A DNA stretch of 60,407 bases from Pelagibacteraceae bacterium AG-426-P20 (GTDB taxonomy: Bacteria; Pseudomonadota; Alphaproteobacteria; Pelagibacterales; Pelagibacteraceae): assembly GCA_003210015.1 (NCBI GenBank), contig QCNX01000003.1:1-60407 (forward strand). Direction: 5' to 3'. Shown in pieces: positions 45,969 through 56,806 of the stretch. The notes beneath the pieces were generated by a model, which made no database searches, was not told where the DNA came from, and saw nothing but the letters and a program-made list of their open reading frames with translations. Within the stretch, counting starts at the first letter, position 1. The number at the start of each line of letters is the position of its first letter. Made by a program: the position numbers and the translations under genes.

Positions 45969-45998
45969 TTCAATAATTTAATTATAAGTTTTTAAATA

Positions 45999-47486
45999 AT
46001 GCTAAAAAATAAATCATTTCAAAAAAAACTTAACAAATTACTATTATCAGTAAATACAAGAATAGAAAGTTTTTTTAATAATTTAAAACTTTTCATAAAT
46101 TTAAAAAAAAAAAAAGGATTTAATTTATCGCATGTAGATAAGAAAATTTTATTAAGTATAGGATCTATTGTCATTTTAGTTTTAAGTTATTTTTTAATAC
46201 CTTCATTTTATGATAAAAAATTGATTAAAATTAAATTAGAAAATCACATACTTAAAAAATACAATTTAGAAGTTAAACTAGATGGAGAAATGACATATGG
46301 CTTTCTTCCTAAACCACATTTTTTTATTAAAGATACAGCCATAAATTATCTTGGAGAAACTTTAGCAAAAACAGATTTTACAAAGATTTATATTTCAGTT
46401 GATAATTTTTTTTCAATAGACAATCTGAAAATTAAAAATTTATTTTTTAAAAGAACAGAATTTAATATTAATTATAAAAATTATAACTTTTTTAAACAAA
46501 CTTTAAATTCAATTAATGATAAAGATAATGTTAATTTCAAAAATAGTAGATTATTTTATAATAACAAAAATGAAGATGTAATATTTTTAGCTAAAATGAA
46601 AAATTTAAATTTTTTTAAAAATGATGATTTTAATCAGCAACTTAATGCAAACTTTGAAATTTTTAATATTCCATTAAAAGTAAAAATTATAAACGATCAG
46701 TTTAATAACAATTTTTTTATTGATTTAGACTCAAATAAATTGAGAGTAAATGTTCAAAATGATGTTGACTATGGTGGGGAAAATAAAATCGGTATGATGA
46801 ATTTAAGTTTTTTTAATAAATTAAAAAAAATAAATTATGTTATTAAAAAAAATTCATTAACGTTTAAGATAGATAAAAAAGATACTTTGAAAGGCAAAAT
46901 TGATTTTAAACCTTTTTATCTATCTACTGATTTTAGACTTAAACAAATAAATTTTTTAAAAATTTTTGAAACTAATTCAATTTTTTTAAATTTATTAAAT
47001 ACAGGGGTATTAAATAATCAAAGTTTGAATGCAGTTGTTAATGTCTACATAGATAAAATCAAACACACAAATTATTTGAATAATATCGTGCTTAAAACGT
47101 ATTTTGAAGAAGGAAATATTGTTTTGAAAGACTCCTCTTTAAGCTGGAAAGATTCAATTCTTATAAACCTAGATAATGTTCAAATAAATAATGAAAATAA
47201 TAAATTAATTTTTTCTGGTATAGCAAACTTTAATTTTGATGACATCAATGAATTTTATCAACAATACCAAATTAAAAAAACTCACAGGAAAGAAATAAAA
47301 AAAATTAAGATAGATTTTTTATTTAATCTATTCGAAAATCAAATTCAAATTGATAATGTCAAAATTGATGATGTTACTAACAAAAATCTGAATAATTTTT
47401 TAAACGATTTTAATTCAAAAAAATTAGATATTTTTAATAAGGTATTATTTAAAAATTCTTTAAAAGAATTTTTTAGTAATTTTTAG
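45999..47486 (+). CDS. AsmA-like envelope protein
   Basis: N-terminal TM followed by AsmA-like start ([28 protein letters not shown]) and low-complexity beta-rich body. Confidence 0.6.
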   Translation: MLKNKSFQKKLNKLLLSVNTRIESFFNNLKLFINLKKKKGFNLSHVDKKILLSIGSIVILVLSYFLIPSFYDKKLIKIKLENHILKKYNLEVKLDGEMTYGFLPKPHFFIKDTAINYLGETLAKTDFTKIYISVDNFFSIDNLKIKNLFFKRTEFNINYKNYNFFKQTLNSINDKDNVNFKNSRLFYNNKNEDVIFLAKMKNLNFFKNDDFNQQLNANFEIFNIPLKVKIINDQFNNNFFIDLDSNKLRVNVQNDVDYGGENKIGMMNLSFFNKLKKINYVIKKNSLTFKIDKKDTLKGKIDFKPFYLSTDFRLKQINFLKIFETNSIFLNLLNTGVLNNQSLNAVVNVYIDKIKHTNYLNNIVLKTYFEEGNIVLKDSSLSWKDSILINLDNVQINNENNKLIFSGIANFNFDDINEFYQQYQIKKTHRKEIKKIKIDFLFNLFENQIQIDNVKIDDVTNKNLNNFLNDFNSKKLDIFNKVLFKNSLKEFFSNF

Positions 47487-48871
47487 TTAGGGTTTATCAT
47501 TTTTTTAGGATCAACAATCTTATTGTAATCTTTTTCATTTATTAATCCTGATTTTAAAGCTTCAAATTTAAGTGTAGTTTTATTTTTTAAGGCTGTTTTT
47601 GCAATTTTTGCTGAGTTATCATATCCAATGTGTGGTGCTAATGCTGTAACTAACATTAGTGAGTTATTTAAATATTCTTTTATTTTAATTTTGTCGGCTT
47701 TAATTCCTTTTATGCAATAAAGGGAGAAGTTTTTTGTACTATCAGCCAACAAATCTATTGATTGTAAAATATTGTGAGCAATTAATGGTTTAAAAACATT
47801 TAATTCAAAATGCCCATGAGAACCAGCCATTGTTATTCCATTGTGATTACCTATTACTTTTACACAAACCATTGTTACTGCTTCAGATTGAGTTGGATTA
47901 ACTTTACCTGGCATAATTGAAGAACCTGGCTCATTAGCTGGTAAAATAATCTCTCCATAACCTGCTCTAGGGCCAGAACCTAGAAACCTAATATCATTAG
48001 CAATTTTCATTAAACAAACTGCTGCAGTGTTTAAAGTACCCGAAAAGTTTACAATTTCGTCATGGGCAGCCAATGCTGCAAATTTATTTTTGGTTGGTTT
48101 AAAAGGTAGTTTGGTAATCTTTTTAATTTCATTAATAATTTTTTTATCAAAGCCTTTTTTACTATTAATTCCTGTTCCAACTGCAGTACCACCCTGGGCT
48201 AAAAAATATATTTCTTTAAGAGCGCTTTTAATTCTAAAAATACAGTCTTCTAATTGAGATTGATATCCTGAAAATTCTTGTCCCAAAGATAAGGGTGTTG
48301 CATCTTGAAGATGTGTCCTTCCAACTTTAATTATATTTTTAAATTGAGATACTTTCTTTTTTAATTCTTTATTTAATAATTCTAACGAAGGTAATAATTT
48401 ATTTTTTGTTTCAATAGCTATAGCTATATGCATCGCCGTTGGAAAAACATCGTTGGTAGATTGTGATTTGTTGACATGGTCATTAGGATGAACTGGTTTT
48501 TTTGAACCTTTTTTTCCGCCTAAAATTTCTATGGCTCTATTTGCAATGACTTCATTAACATTCATATTTGTCTGCGTACCAGACCCTGTTTGCCAAACTT
48601 TTAAAGGGAAGTGTTCATCTAATTTGCCAGATATTACCTCGTTAGATGCTCTAACGATTGCTTTAGATATATGTGGCAAAATTTGTTTTTCTTTACTATG
48701 AACAATAGCAGCAGCTTTCTTAATTATCGCAATAGATTTGATTAAAACTGGCCTTACCAAAAATTCACCAATATCAAAATATTTTTTTGATCTCTGAGTA
48801 GAAGCGCCCCAGTATTTATCATTTGGCACATTGATTGATCCAATACTATCGAATTCTTTTCTTAATTTCAT
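47483..48871 (-). CDS. fumC: Fumarate hydratase class II
   Basis: [48 protein letters not shown]. Confidence 0.98.
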   Translation of the reverse strand: MKLRKEFDSIGSINVPNDKYWGASTQRSKKYFDIGEFLVRPVLIKSIAIIKKAAAIVHSKEKQILPHISKAIVRASNEVISGKLDEHFPLKVWQTGSGTQTNMNVNEVIANRAIEILGGKKGSKKPVHPNDHVNKSQSTNDVFPTAMHIAIAIETKNKLLPSLELLNKELKKKVSQFKNIIKVGRTHLQDATPLSLGQEFSGYQSQLEDCIFRIKSALKEIYFLAQGGTAVGTGINSKKGFDKKIINEIKKITKLPFKPTKNKFAALAAHDEIVNFSGTLNTAAVCLMKIANDIRFLGSGPRAGYGEIILPANEPGSSIMPGKVNPTQSEAVTMVCVKVIGNHNGITMAGSHGHFELNVFKPLIAHNILQSIDLLADSTKNFSLYCIKGIKADKIKIKEYLNNSLMLVTALAPHIGYDNSAKIAKTALKNKTTLKFEALKSGLINEKDYNKIVDPKKMINPN

Positions 48872-48937
48872 TGATTAATAAGTAATTAATAAATTATTAT
48901 AAATATACATTAAATATATAAAACTTACAGGAGCAAT

Positions 48938-49309
48938 ATGTCAAATTTTAATAAGGTTGGAATTTTTATGAAAACCTTTGGTCAAGAAGTTAAAGATAAA
49001 CCGTCATTTAGCACAGAGAAAATCAATAAATTGAGGATCGATTTAATAAAGGAAGAGCTGGACGAGCTTTCAGAGGCAATGAAAAACAATGATTTGTTAG
49101 AGGTTGCTGATGCACTTACAGATATCCTTTATGTTACCTATGGAGCAGGACATGCTTTCGGTATCAATTTAGATAAATGTTTTGAAGAAGTTCAAAACTC
49201 AAATATGAGTAAATTAGATGAAAATGGAAAACCTATTTATAATGAGTCAGGTAAAGTTATGAAAGGTCCAAATTATTTTAGACCAAATCTTTCAAAATTT
49301 GTTAATTAA
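48938..49309 (+). CDS. MazG-like / phosphoribosyl-ATP pyrophosphatase-like NTP pyrophosphohydrolase
   Basis: EELDELSEAMKNNDLLEVADALTDILYVTYGAGHAFGI (ExxE..D motif), GPNYFRPNL tail. Confidence 0.85.
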   Translation: MSNFNKVGIFMKTFGQEVKDKPSFSTEKINKLRIDLIKEELDELSEAMKNNDLLEVADALTDILYVTYGAGHAFGINLDKCFEEVQNSNMSKLDENGKPIYNESGKVMKGPNYFRPNLSKFVN

Positions 49310-50139
49310 ATTTCTAATTTAAGATCTATAGAGGCAGCACTATGAGTAATACTTCCAACAGAAATTCTATTTACTCCAGTTGCAGCAACTGACCTAACTG
49401 TCTTAAGTTTAATGTTTCCTGAGGCCTCAGTTTCATAATATTTTCTTGCAAGTTTAACACCAGCTTTAAGATTTTTAATACTCATATTATCAAAAAGAAC
49501 AGTATTAAATTTTAAACCCATTATTTTTTTAAGTTGCTTTAAATCCTCAACTTCCACTGTAATTTTTTTTCCTTTTTTATTTTTGATTGCTAAAGACACT
49601 ATGTCCCTTAAATTTGAACTAGCAATATGGTTATCTTTAATTAAAAATTCATCACTTAAATTAAATCTATGGTTGGTTCCTCCACCTAATTTTACAGCAT
49701 ATTTTTGAATAACTCTTAAATTTGGAATAGTTTTTCTGGTACAACAAATCTTACATCTTTTTCCTGCTAGTTTTACAAATTTATTTGTTAGAGAAGCTAT
49801 ACCCGAAATATGAGATAAAAAATTTAAAGCTACCCTCTCTGCAATTAATATATTTTGAGCCTTGCCTTTAATAGTAGCAATTAAAGAGCCTTTTTTTACA
49901 AAAGAACCATCTTTTTTTTTTACAATAAATTTAATTTTATTATCAATTAATGCAAAAGCACACTTTGCAAAGCGCAACCCACCTATAATTGCATTTTCAT
50001 TTGAAATTAGTTTAACCGTAATTATTTTATTATTTTTAATCAAATCTGAAGTTATATCTCCAGATGGGTATAAATCTTCATTAAGCGCTCGCTTAACAGT
50101 ATTTCTTATGAAATTTTCACTTAGTTTAATTTTTGACAC
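49306..50139 (-). CDS. nadC: Nicotinate-nucleotide pyrophosphorylase (quinolinate phosphoribosyltransferase)
   Basis: ALNEDLYPSGDITSDL, RVALNFLSHISGIASLT, TRKTIPNLRVIQKYAVKLGGGTNHRFNL. Confidence 0.97.
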   Translation of the reverse strand: MSKIKLSENFIRNTVKRALNEDLYPSGDITSDLIKNNKIITVKLISNENAIIGGLRFAKCAFALIDNKIKFIVKKKDGSFVKKGSLIATIKGKAQNILIAERVALNFLSHISGIASLTNKFVKLAGKRCKICCTRKTIPNLRVIQKYAVKLGGGTNHRFNLSDEFLIKDNHIASSNLRDIVSLAIKNKKGKKITVEVEDLKQLKKIMGLKFNTVLFDNMSIKNLKAGVKLARKYYETEASGNIKLKTVRSVAATGVNRISVGSITHSAASIDLKLEI

Positions 50140-50145
50140 AAATGA

Positions 50146-51150
50146 TTATCTACCGATAGCAACCATCTTTTCAACAGATAATCTTGCTTTATCTATTGTC
50201 TCTTGATCCATTATAATTTCACCAGTTTCATTCTCTAAACAGTCCAAGATTTTTGGTAGAGTAATTTTTTTCATATGTGGACACATATTGCAAGGTCTTA
50301 TAAATTCTACATTAGGATTTTCTACTTGAATATTGTCACTCATAGAACATTCAGTAACCATCATAACTTTTTTTGGTTGATTATCTCTTACATAATTTAT
50401 CATACCAGAAGTTGATCCTGCAAAATCACTAGCCTTAATTACATCAGGGGGACACTCTGGGTGTGCAATTATTTTTATTCCAGGATTATTTTTTCTAATG
50501 TTATTTATTTCATTTTCATTAAATTGATCGTGAACAATACAAATTCCTTTCCAAGAAATTATTTCAACATCAGTTTGTGAAGCAACATACTTCGCAAGAT
50601 AATCATCTGGTAAAAATATTACTTTTTTTACTCCTAATGATTTAACAATTTTTACAGCATTTGCAGAAGTACAACATACATCTGTCTCAGCTTTAACGTC
50701 AGCTGATGTATTAACGTACGATACCACTGGAACACCTGGGTATTTTTCTTTAAGCAATCTAACATCTTTGCCAGTTATAGATGAAGATAATGAACAACCA
50801 GCTTTCATGTCTGGTAATAAAACTTTTTTATTTGGACTCATTAATTTTGCTGTTTCAGCCATAAAGTGAACTCCAGCCATTACAATTATGTCGGCAGAAG
50901 TTTTTGATGCTTCTACTGCAAGTGCTAAAGAGTCTGCTGAAAAATCTGCGATACCATGATAAATTTCTGGAGTTTGGTAGTTGTGAGCAAGAATAACTGC
51001 ATTCTTTTCTTTTTTTAACTTATTGATTTTATGAATATATGGAGCATGCACTGACCACTCGATTTCTGGCATTACTTTAGAAATCTTTTTATAAATAGGA
51101 TCAGTTGTTTGTTTTACTTCTTGTGTAAAATCCATATTAAAATTTATCAA
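50146..51150 (-). CDS. nadA: Quinolinate synthase A
   Basis: AVILAHNYQTPEIYHGIADFSADSLALA, MAGVHFMAETAKLMSP, CNMCPHMKKITL. Confidence 0.98.
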   Translation of the reverse strand: MINFNMDFTQEVKQTTDPIYKKISKVMPEIEWSVHAPYIHKINKLKKEKNAVILAHNYQTPEIYHGIADFSADSLALAVEASKTSADIIVMAGVHFMAETAKLMSPNKKVLLPDMKAGCSLSSSITGKDVRLLKEKYPGVPVVSYVNTSADVKAETDVCCTSANAVKIVKSLGVKKVIFLPDDYLAKYVASQTDVEIISWKGICIVHDQFNENEINNIRKNNPGIKIIAHPECPPDVIKASDFAGSTSGMINYVRDNQPKKVMMVTECSMSDNIQVENPNVEFIRPCNMCPHMKKITLPKILDCLENETGEIIMDQETIDKARLSVEKMVAIGR

Positions 51151-51191
51151 TTTGAAACCTGCTTGTCATTGATTTAATGTGGGTCATATTT

Positions 51192-51277
51192 GCGGCCATG
51201 CTGAAATTGGTAGACAGGCACGGTTGAGGGCCGTGTGGACCTAGTCCATGAGAGTTCGAGTCTCTCTGGCCGCACCA
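51192..51277 (+). tRNA. tRNA-Leu (GAG)
   Basis: GCGGCCA acceptor, anticodon arm CACGG-TTGAGGG-CCGTG, long variable arm, AGTTCGAGTCT T-arm, CCA encoded. Confidence 0.95.
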
Positions 51278-51282
51278 AATAC

Positions 51283-52170
51283 TTATATTTTTAGCCATTC
51301 AGGTATGAGAATTTTAAATGTTGCGTTTTCGCTTTTGAATATTTGTTCTTTATCAAAATTTTTATCTAAAAATTTAATAAGGGCAAAAGGGTATTCTTCA
51401 TTAATTAAAACTTTACCAATCTCAACTTCGTTGTTATAGATTTTTTCATCTTCAGATAATTCTCCATCTATAATCTTAATTGGCAACAATCTCTTTGTAA
51501 GTTTATTTTTTAGTTTAATCCTGGCAGTGTTTTCTTGTCCAACATAACAACCTTTTTTAAAATCAATTCCATTGAGTTCTTCAAAATTACACTCAATACC
51601 AAATATTTTATTTTGTAATTTATTTAAGTTTTTTGAAACAATTCCGAGTTGATGACTTTTTATATGATAATTTTCAATTTTATCATCTTTGAGATCTAAT
51701 TTTTTAAGCGACAAATAAAGTTTTTCTAAATTTATAATTAACCTCGCACCTAAATTTTTATTTCTTGGATCTAAAATAATTGGATCCTCTCTGTATTTAA
51801 ATGTAAAACCTAAAATATCTTTTGAGTTTTCAATTGATAGATATTTTTCATAACCAAAGCTTGCAACCACAAATTCATTACTTAAATTTAATATTTCTAC
51901 TTTTGATCTAATTTTATATAAATTTAGTTGTTTAAATATCTCTTCAGATTGAGTTTTTTCACAATCAATAAAGAAGCCTGATTTGTGTTTAACTATTATA
52001 AAATCGAATAAAAATTTACCTTGTGGAGTTAGCAGGGAAGCAAAAATACTTGAACTGTCTGTAACTTTATTAATGTCGTTACTTATAAGATTTTGTAAAA
52101 AATCTGTTGCATCATCACCATTAATATAAATTATGGCTCTATCTTCTAATATGTAAACGCTATTATTCAT
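51283..52170 (-). CDS. ygfZ: YgfZ/GcvT-like folate-binding protein
   Basis: KGCYVGQENTAR signature; start adjusted to MNNSVYILEDRAIIYINGDDATDFLQNLISNDI. Confidence 0.88.
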   Translation of the reverse strand: MNNSVYILEDRAIIYINGDDATDFLQNLISNDINKVTDSSSIFASLLTPQGKFLFDFIIVKHKSGFFIDCEKTQSEEIFKQLNLYKIRSKVEILNLSNEFVVASFGYEKYLSIENSKDILGFTFKYREDPIILDPRNKNLGARLIINLEKLYLSLKKLDLKDDKIENYHIKSHQLGIVSKNLNKLQNKIFGIECNFEELNGIDFKKGCYVGQENTARIKLKNKLTKRLLPIKIIDGELSEDEKIYNNEVEIGKVLINEEYPFALIKFLDKNFDKEQIFKSENATFKILIPEWLKI

Positions 52171-52213
52171 ATTTGCATCAAAACAGATTTTAATATAATT
52201 ACTTTTTTCATAA

Positions 52214-53522
52214 ATGTTAGATCTTATAATCAAAAATGGGCAGTGTTATATTGATGGAGAACTTAAAGATGTGGATGTTTCTGTTAAGGATGGAAAAATC
52301 CATAGTATTGGCAAAATTACTGAAGATGCCAAAGATACTATTGATGCTAAAGGTTTAACAGTATTACCTGGCTGTATAGATACTCAAACACATTTTAGAG
52401 AACCTGGATCAACTGATACAGAGGATCTTCATTCTGGTGGTAGAGCGGCAATTGCCGGAGGCATAACAAGTGTTTTCGAAATGCCTAATACTAATCCACC
52501 TACTTCGAACATGAAAGAATTTCAAAGAAAATTAGACCTAGCTAAAAACAGAATGTATTGCAACTATGCTTTTTATTTTGGTGCAACTGCAGACAATGCA
52601 GATGACTTGGCAAGTTTGGAAGGTTTGGAAGGGTGCTGTGGAATTAAACTTTTTGCTGGATCTTCGACAGGTAATTTATTAGTTGCTGAAGAGGATGATA
52701 TAGATAAGGTTTTTAAAAATAGTTCAAAAGTTGTTGCAGTTCACTCTGAAGACGAAGCTATTTTAAAAATAAATAAAAAGTTAATTAAAGAAGGGGACGT
52801 TCATACTCATCCAGTTTGGAGAAGTGTAGAATGTGCAATGTCGTCTACAAGAAGAATTGTTAGAATTGCAGAAAAATATAATAAAAAAGCCCACGTTCTT
52901 CATATTACAACAAAAGATGAAATTGATTTTTTATCTCAACATAAAGGAAATATTACATTTGAGATTACACCTCAGCATTTAACAATTTATGCACCAGATT
53001 GTTATGACAAGCTGGGTACCTATGCGCAAATGAACCCGCCCTTAAGGGACAAGTCTCATTATGATAGGTTATGGTATGCAGTTAAACATAATCTAAACGA
53101 TACAATTGGCTCAGATCATGCGCCGCATTTAAAAGAAAATAAAGAAAAGAAATATCCAAACTCCCCGTCAGGAATGCCAGGTGTTCAAACTTTAATGCCT
53201 GTCATGTTAAATCATGTAAACGATGGTAAGCTTACTCTTGATCAGTTAATGAATCTTGTGTGTGAAAACCCTGTTAAGATTTTTTGGAATTCAAAACAAG
53301 GGATTTATAAAAGAAGGATATGATGCTGATTTTACAATTGTGGATATGAATAAAATAATTGAAATTAAAAATGAAAATATTGAGAGTAAATGTGGCTGGA
53401 CTCCATTTGATGGATATAAATTAAAAGGATCTCCAGTTTCGACAGTTATTGCCGGAAAAATAAAAATGCAAGATGGTAAAATTTTTGGAGATCCCGAGGG
53501 AACTCCTTTAAAATTTAATTAA
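52214..53522 (+). pseudogene. pyrC: Dihydroorotase, apparent single-T frameshift near 53280-53285
   Basis: Cyclic amidohydrolase motifs PGCIDTQTHFREPGSTDTEDL, GSDHAPHLKENKE. First frame ends ...NPVKIFWNSKQGIYKRRI*; removing one T restores NPVKIFGIQNKGFIKEGYDADFTIVDMNK, continuous with ORF 53256-53522. Confidence 0.85.
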
Positions 53523-53847
53523 GCTTCACTGTAAAGCTATTTACAAGAATAACCCCAATAACAATAAGAAACAATCCAGCAATAGCCTGCCAAGCTAAGG
53601 TTTGTTTAAAAAAGAAATATCCTAGTATTGCTATTGTAAAAACACCCAATCCACTCCATGTTGCGTATACAATCGCAATTGGAAGTTTATCCATTACAAA
53701 AGTCATTAAATAGAATGAAGTTAGATAAAATATTGCAAGACAAACAGTTGGTACAACTTTTGTGAAATTTTGTGATACTGGTAACAGCATTGTCCCAGCC
53801 ACCTCACAAAATATAGCGATAGATAAAAAGAAGTATGTTTTAAGCAT
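53515..53847 (-). CDS. Small multidrug resistance (SMR/EmrE-like) transporter
   Basis: Four TM segments, AIFCEVAGTMLL, AIVYATWSGLGVFTIAILGYFFFKQ. Confidence 0.9.
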   Translation of the reverse strand: MLKTYFFLSIAIFCEVAGTMLLPVSQNFTKVVPTVCLAIFYLTSFYLMTFVMDKLPIAIVYATWSGLGVFTIAILGYFFFKQTLAWQAIAGLFLIVIGVILVNSFTVKLN

Positions 53848-55741
53848 TATTTAAAATTTTGTTATCAATTAAGTCTTGTTTTATCTCATCAAGAATAGCA
53901 GGATCATCAATTGTTGGTGGCACTTTATATTCAACACCATCTGCAATTTTTCTGATAGTTCCTCTTAAAATTTTGCCAGATCTTGTTTTGGGAAGTCTTT
54001 TAATAACAATTACCAATTTAAATGCAGCAACTGGGCCAATTTTATCTCTAACCATTTGAACACATTCTTTTGATATCGTTTCATTATTTTTATCTACTCC
54101 AGATTTTAGAACGACTAATCCAATTGGTAATTGTCCTTTTAACTTATCTGCAATACCAAGAACCGCACATTCAGCAACAGATTGATGTTCAGATAATACT
54201 TCTTCAATTGCTCCAGTTGATAGTCTGTGACCTGCAACATTTATAATGTCATCTGTTCTAGACATAATCCAAATATAACCATCATCATCAATGTGACCCG
54301 CATCATATGTTTGGTAATAACCATCGTAATTAGACATATAGTTTTCTTTGTATCTTTGGTCCGCATTCCATAAGGTTGGAAAAGTTCCTGGAGGCAAAGG
54401 AAGTTTTACAACTATATCTCCCATTTCATTTGGTTTAGCTAATGATTGATCTGGTTTAATGATTTTTACATCATAACCAGGTACAGCCTTACAGGCAGAA
54501 CCGTATTTTGTTTCCATCATTTCAATTCCAGTACAATTCGAACTAATAGCCCAACTTGTCTCAGTTTGCCACCAATGATCGATCACTGGAACTTTAAGCA
54601 AACTCTCTGCCCATTTAATCGTATCTGGATCAGCTCTTTCTCCTGCAAGAAATAAACTTTCAAAATTATTTAAGTTATATTTTGAAAAAAATTTACCCTC
54701 AGGATCTTCTTTTTTTATTGCTCTAAATGCTGTTGGAGCAGTGAATAATGATTTTACTTTATAGTCTGAAATAATTTTCCAAAATGCACCTGCATCTGGC
54801 GTTCCAACAGGCTTTCCTTCAAATAAAACTGTTGTACATCCTTTGAATAATGGAGCATAGACAATATAAGAGTGACCAACTATCCAACCAATGTCACTAG
54901 CAGACCACCAAATATCATCTGTGTCGATGTTATATATATTTTTCATAGTCCACTTAAGAGCAACAATATGACCACCAGTATCTCTCACTATACCTTTGGG
55001 TGTTCCGGTTGTTCCTGATGTATAGAGAATGTAAGCAAACTCATTTGAATTTATCTCTACACAGTCAGCATCTTTCGCATTTGACACTACCTCTTCCCAA
55101 CTTACCTCATTAGGAGCAACTAATTTTACTTCGTGACCAGGTCTTTGATACAAAATCATTTTATCAATCTTGTGATTAGCAATTTTGATAGCTTCATCTA
55201 CCAGAGGTTTATACTCAACAGTTCTTCCAGGCTCAAAACCACATGATGCTGTCACTAATACTTTAGCTTTGCTATCATCTATTCTACTTGCCAATTCATT
55301 TGACGCAAAACCACCGAAGACTACAGAGTGGATTGCTCCAATTCTTGTGCAGGCAAGCATTGCAACCACTGCTTCAGGGATCATTGGCATATAAATGATT
55401 ACTCGATCACCTTTATTTGTGCCTTGAGCTTTTAATACACCTGCAAATTTAGAAACTTTTGATCTGAGCTCTTCATATGTGAACTTACTTTTGTTCCCCG
55501 TGATAGGGCTGTCATAGATTAAAGCAGTTTTTTTACCTCTACCTTGATCTATATGAATATCCAAAGCATTATAGCACGTGTTTGTAACACCATCTTCAAA
55601 CCATTTATAAAAAGGAGGATTAGACTTATTTAAAATTTTTGTAGGTTTTTTGAACCAAAAGATATCATTAGATGCTTCTTGCCAAAATTTTTCAGGATTA
55701 TTAATAGATTGATCGTAAATCTTTTCAAATTTTTTAGACAT
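53840..55741 (-). CDS. prpE: Propionyl-CoA synthetase-like acyl-CoA ligase
   Basis: YTSGTTGTPKGIVRDTGGH, SCGFEPGRTVEYKPLVDEAI, DHWWQTETSW, RSGKILRGTIRKIADG; start adjusted to MSKKFEKIYDQ. Confidence 0.88.
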   Translation of the reverse strand: MSKKFEKIYDQSINNPEKFWQEASNDIFWFKKPTKILNKSNPPFYKWFEDGVTNTCYNALDIHIDQGRGKKTALIYDSPITGNKSKFTYEELRSKVSKFAGVLKAQGTNKGDRVIIYMPMIPEAVVAMLACTRIGAIHSVVFGGFASNELASRIDDSKAKVLVTASCGFEPGRTVEYKPLVDEAIKIANHKIDKMILYQRPGHEVKLVAPNEVSWEEVVSNAKDADCVEINSNEFAYILYTSGTTGTPKGIVRDTGGHIVALKWTMKNIYNIDTDDIWWSASDIGWIVGHSYIVYAPLFKGCTTVLFEGKPVGTPDAGAFWKIISDYKVKSLFTAPTAFRAIKKEDPEGKFFSKYNLNNFESLFLAGERADPDTIKWAESLLKVPVIDHWWQTETSWAISSNCTGIEMMETKYGSACKAVPGYDVKIIKPDQSLAKPNEMGDIVVKLPLPPGTFPTLWNADQRYKENYMSNYDGYYQTYDAGHIDDDGYIWIMSRTDDIINVAGHRLSTGAIEEVLSEHQSVAECAVLGIADKLKGQLPIGLVVLKSGVDKNNETISKECVQMVRDKIGPVAAFKLVIVIKRLPKTRSGKILRGTIRKIADGVEYKVPPTIDDPAILDEIKQDLIDNKILNNA

Positions 55742-55885
55742 AATTCTCGATTCGAATTCCTCAAATTTATTGATTTTTAACTTACAAATTGTATTTAATT
55801 TTAAAAAATCAATAAAATCAATGTAAATTAACGACAATTAAGTCTTCTATAAAGTGTTTTAATTTGGTAATTAACGCTCAACTTT

Positions 55886-55920
55886 GGCTTAAGGAAGCTT
55901 AAGCCTAGTTTATATAAACT
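55886..55920 (+). promoter_or_regulatory. Two adjacent palindromes upstream of proteorhodopsin
   Basis: GGCTTAAG-GAAG-CTTAAGCC (55886-55905) and AGTTTATATAAACT (55907-55920), both perfect, about 35 nt before the start codon at 55956. Confidence 0.6.
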
Positions 55921-55955
55921 AAATAAGTAAAAACTAACTAAAGAGGGAGTTTTTT

Positions 55956-56726
55956 ATGAAAAAACTTAAATTGTTTGCTCTTACAGCTGTTGCTCTTATG
56001 GGTGTATCAGGTGTAGCAAACGCAGAGACCGCTATGTTAGCTCAAGATGACTTTGTTGGAATTTCCTTTTGGGTAATTTCAATGGGTATGTTGGCTGCAA
56101 CAGCGTTCTTCTTCATGGAAAGAAGCACTGTTAATCCTGCATGGAAAACATCAGTAACAGTAGCTGGTCTTGTAACTGGTATTGCATTCATACACTACAT
56201 GTACATGAGAGATGTATGGGTAAGTACTGGAGACTCACCAACAGTATATAGATATATTGACTGGTTAATTACTGTGCCACTACAGATGATAGAATTTTAT
56301 TTAATTCTAGTAGCTGTAAGAAAAGCAAACTCTGGAATTTTCTGGAGATTGTTAATCGGTTCATTAGTAATGTTAATCGGTGGATACTTAGGAGAAGCAG
56401 GATACATCAACGCTACACTTGGTTTTGTAATCGGTATGGCTGGTTGGGTATACATTCTTTATGAAATATTCTCAGGTGAAGCTGGTAAAGCTGCTAACAA
56501 GAGTGGAAACAAAGCTCTTGTAACTGCATTCGGTGCAATGAGAATGATTGTAACTGTAGGTTGGGCAATTTATCCATTAGGTTATGTATTTGGTTACCTA
56601 ACTGGTGGTGTAGATGCTAACACACTTAACGTGGTTTACAACTTAGCTGACTTCATCAACAAAATTGCATTCGGTCTAGTAATCTGGGCTGCTGCAGTAA
56701 GTTCTGGTGGCGCGAGAGCAAGATAG
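55956..56726 (+). CDS. Proteorhodopsin (proton-pump type, predicted blue-absorbing)
   Basis: Signal peptide plus 7 TM; RYIDWLITVPLQMIEFYLIL gives D-T-E carboxylate motif and Q at the tuning site; retinal Lys in ADFINKIAFGLVIW; His in GIAFIHYMYMRD. Confidence 0.98.
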   Translation: MKKLKLFALTAVALMGVSGVANAETAMLAQDDFVGISFWVISMGMLAATAFFFMERSTVNPAWKTSVTVAGLVTGIAFIHYMYMRDVWVSTGDSPTVYRYIDWLITVPLQMIEFYLILVAVRKANSGIFWRLLIGSLVMLIGGYLGEAGYINATLGFVIGMAGWVYILYEIFSGEAGKAANKSGNKALVTAFGAMRMIVTVGWAIYPLGYVFGYLTGGVDANTLNVVYNLADFINKIAFGLVIWAAAVSSGGARAR

Positions 56727-56749
56727 TTACCAAATAATTAAATAATTTT

Positions 56750-56787
56750 AGGGCGAGTATGTTTTCACATACTTGCCCTATTTTTTT
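56750..56787 (+). terminator. Rho-independent terminator after proteorhodopsin
   Basis: AGGGCGAGTATG-TTTTCA-CATACTTGCCCT (12-bp stem, one G-U) followed by ATTTTTTT. Confidence 0.9.
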
Positions 56788-56806
56788 GCATAACTATATT
56801 ATATTG

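Noticed and set aside
49306-51150. Absence of nadB beside nadA/nadC as a pathway gap
   Set aside because: Only a 60-kb window is visible; nadB or an aspartate dehydrogenase may be elsewhere.
51248-51439. 63-aa + strand ORF
   Set aside because: Begins inside tRNA-Leu and continues antisense to ygfZ.
56759-56806. Extended N-terminus of the ferredoxin ORF
   Set aside because: The upstream in-frame ATG lies within the proteorhodopsin terminator hairpin; the ferredoxin family start fits ATG 56807.
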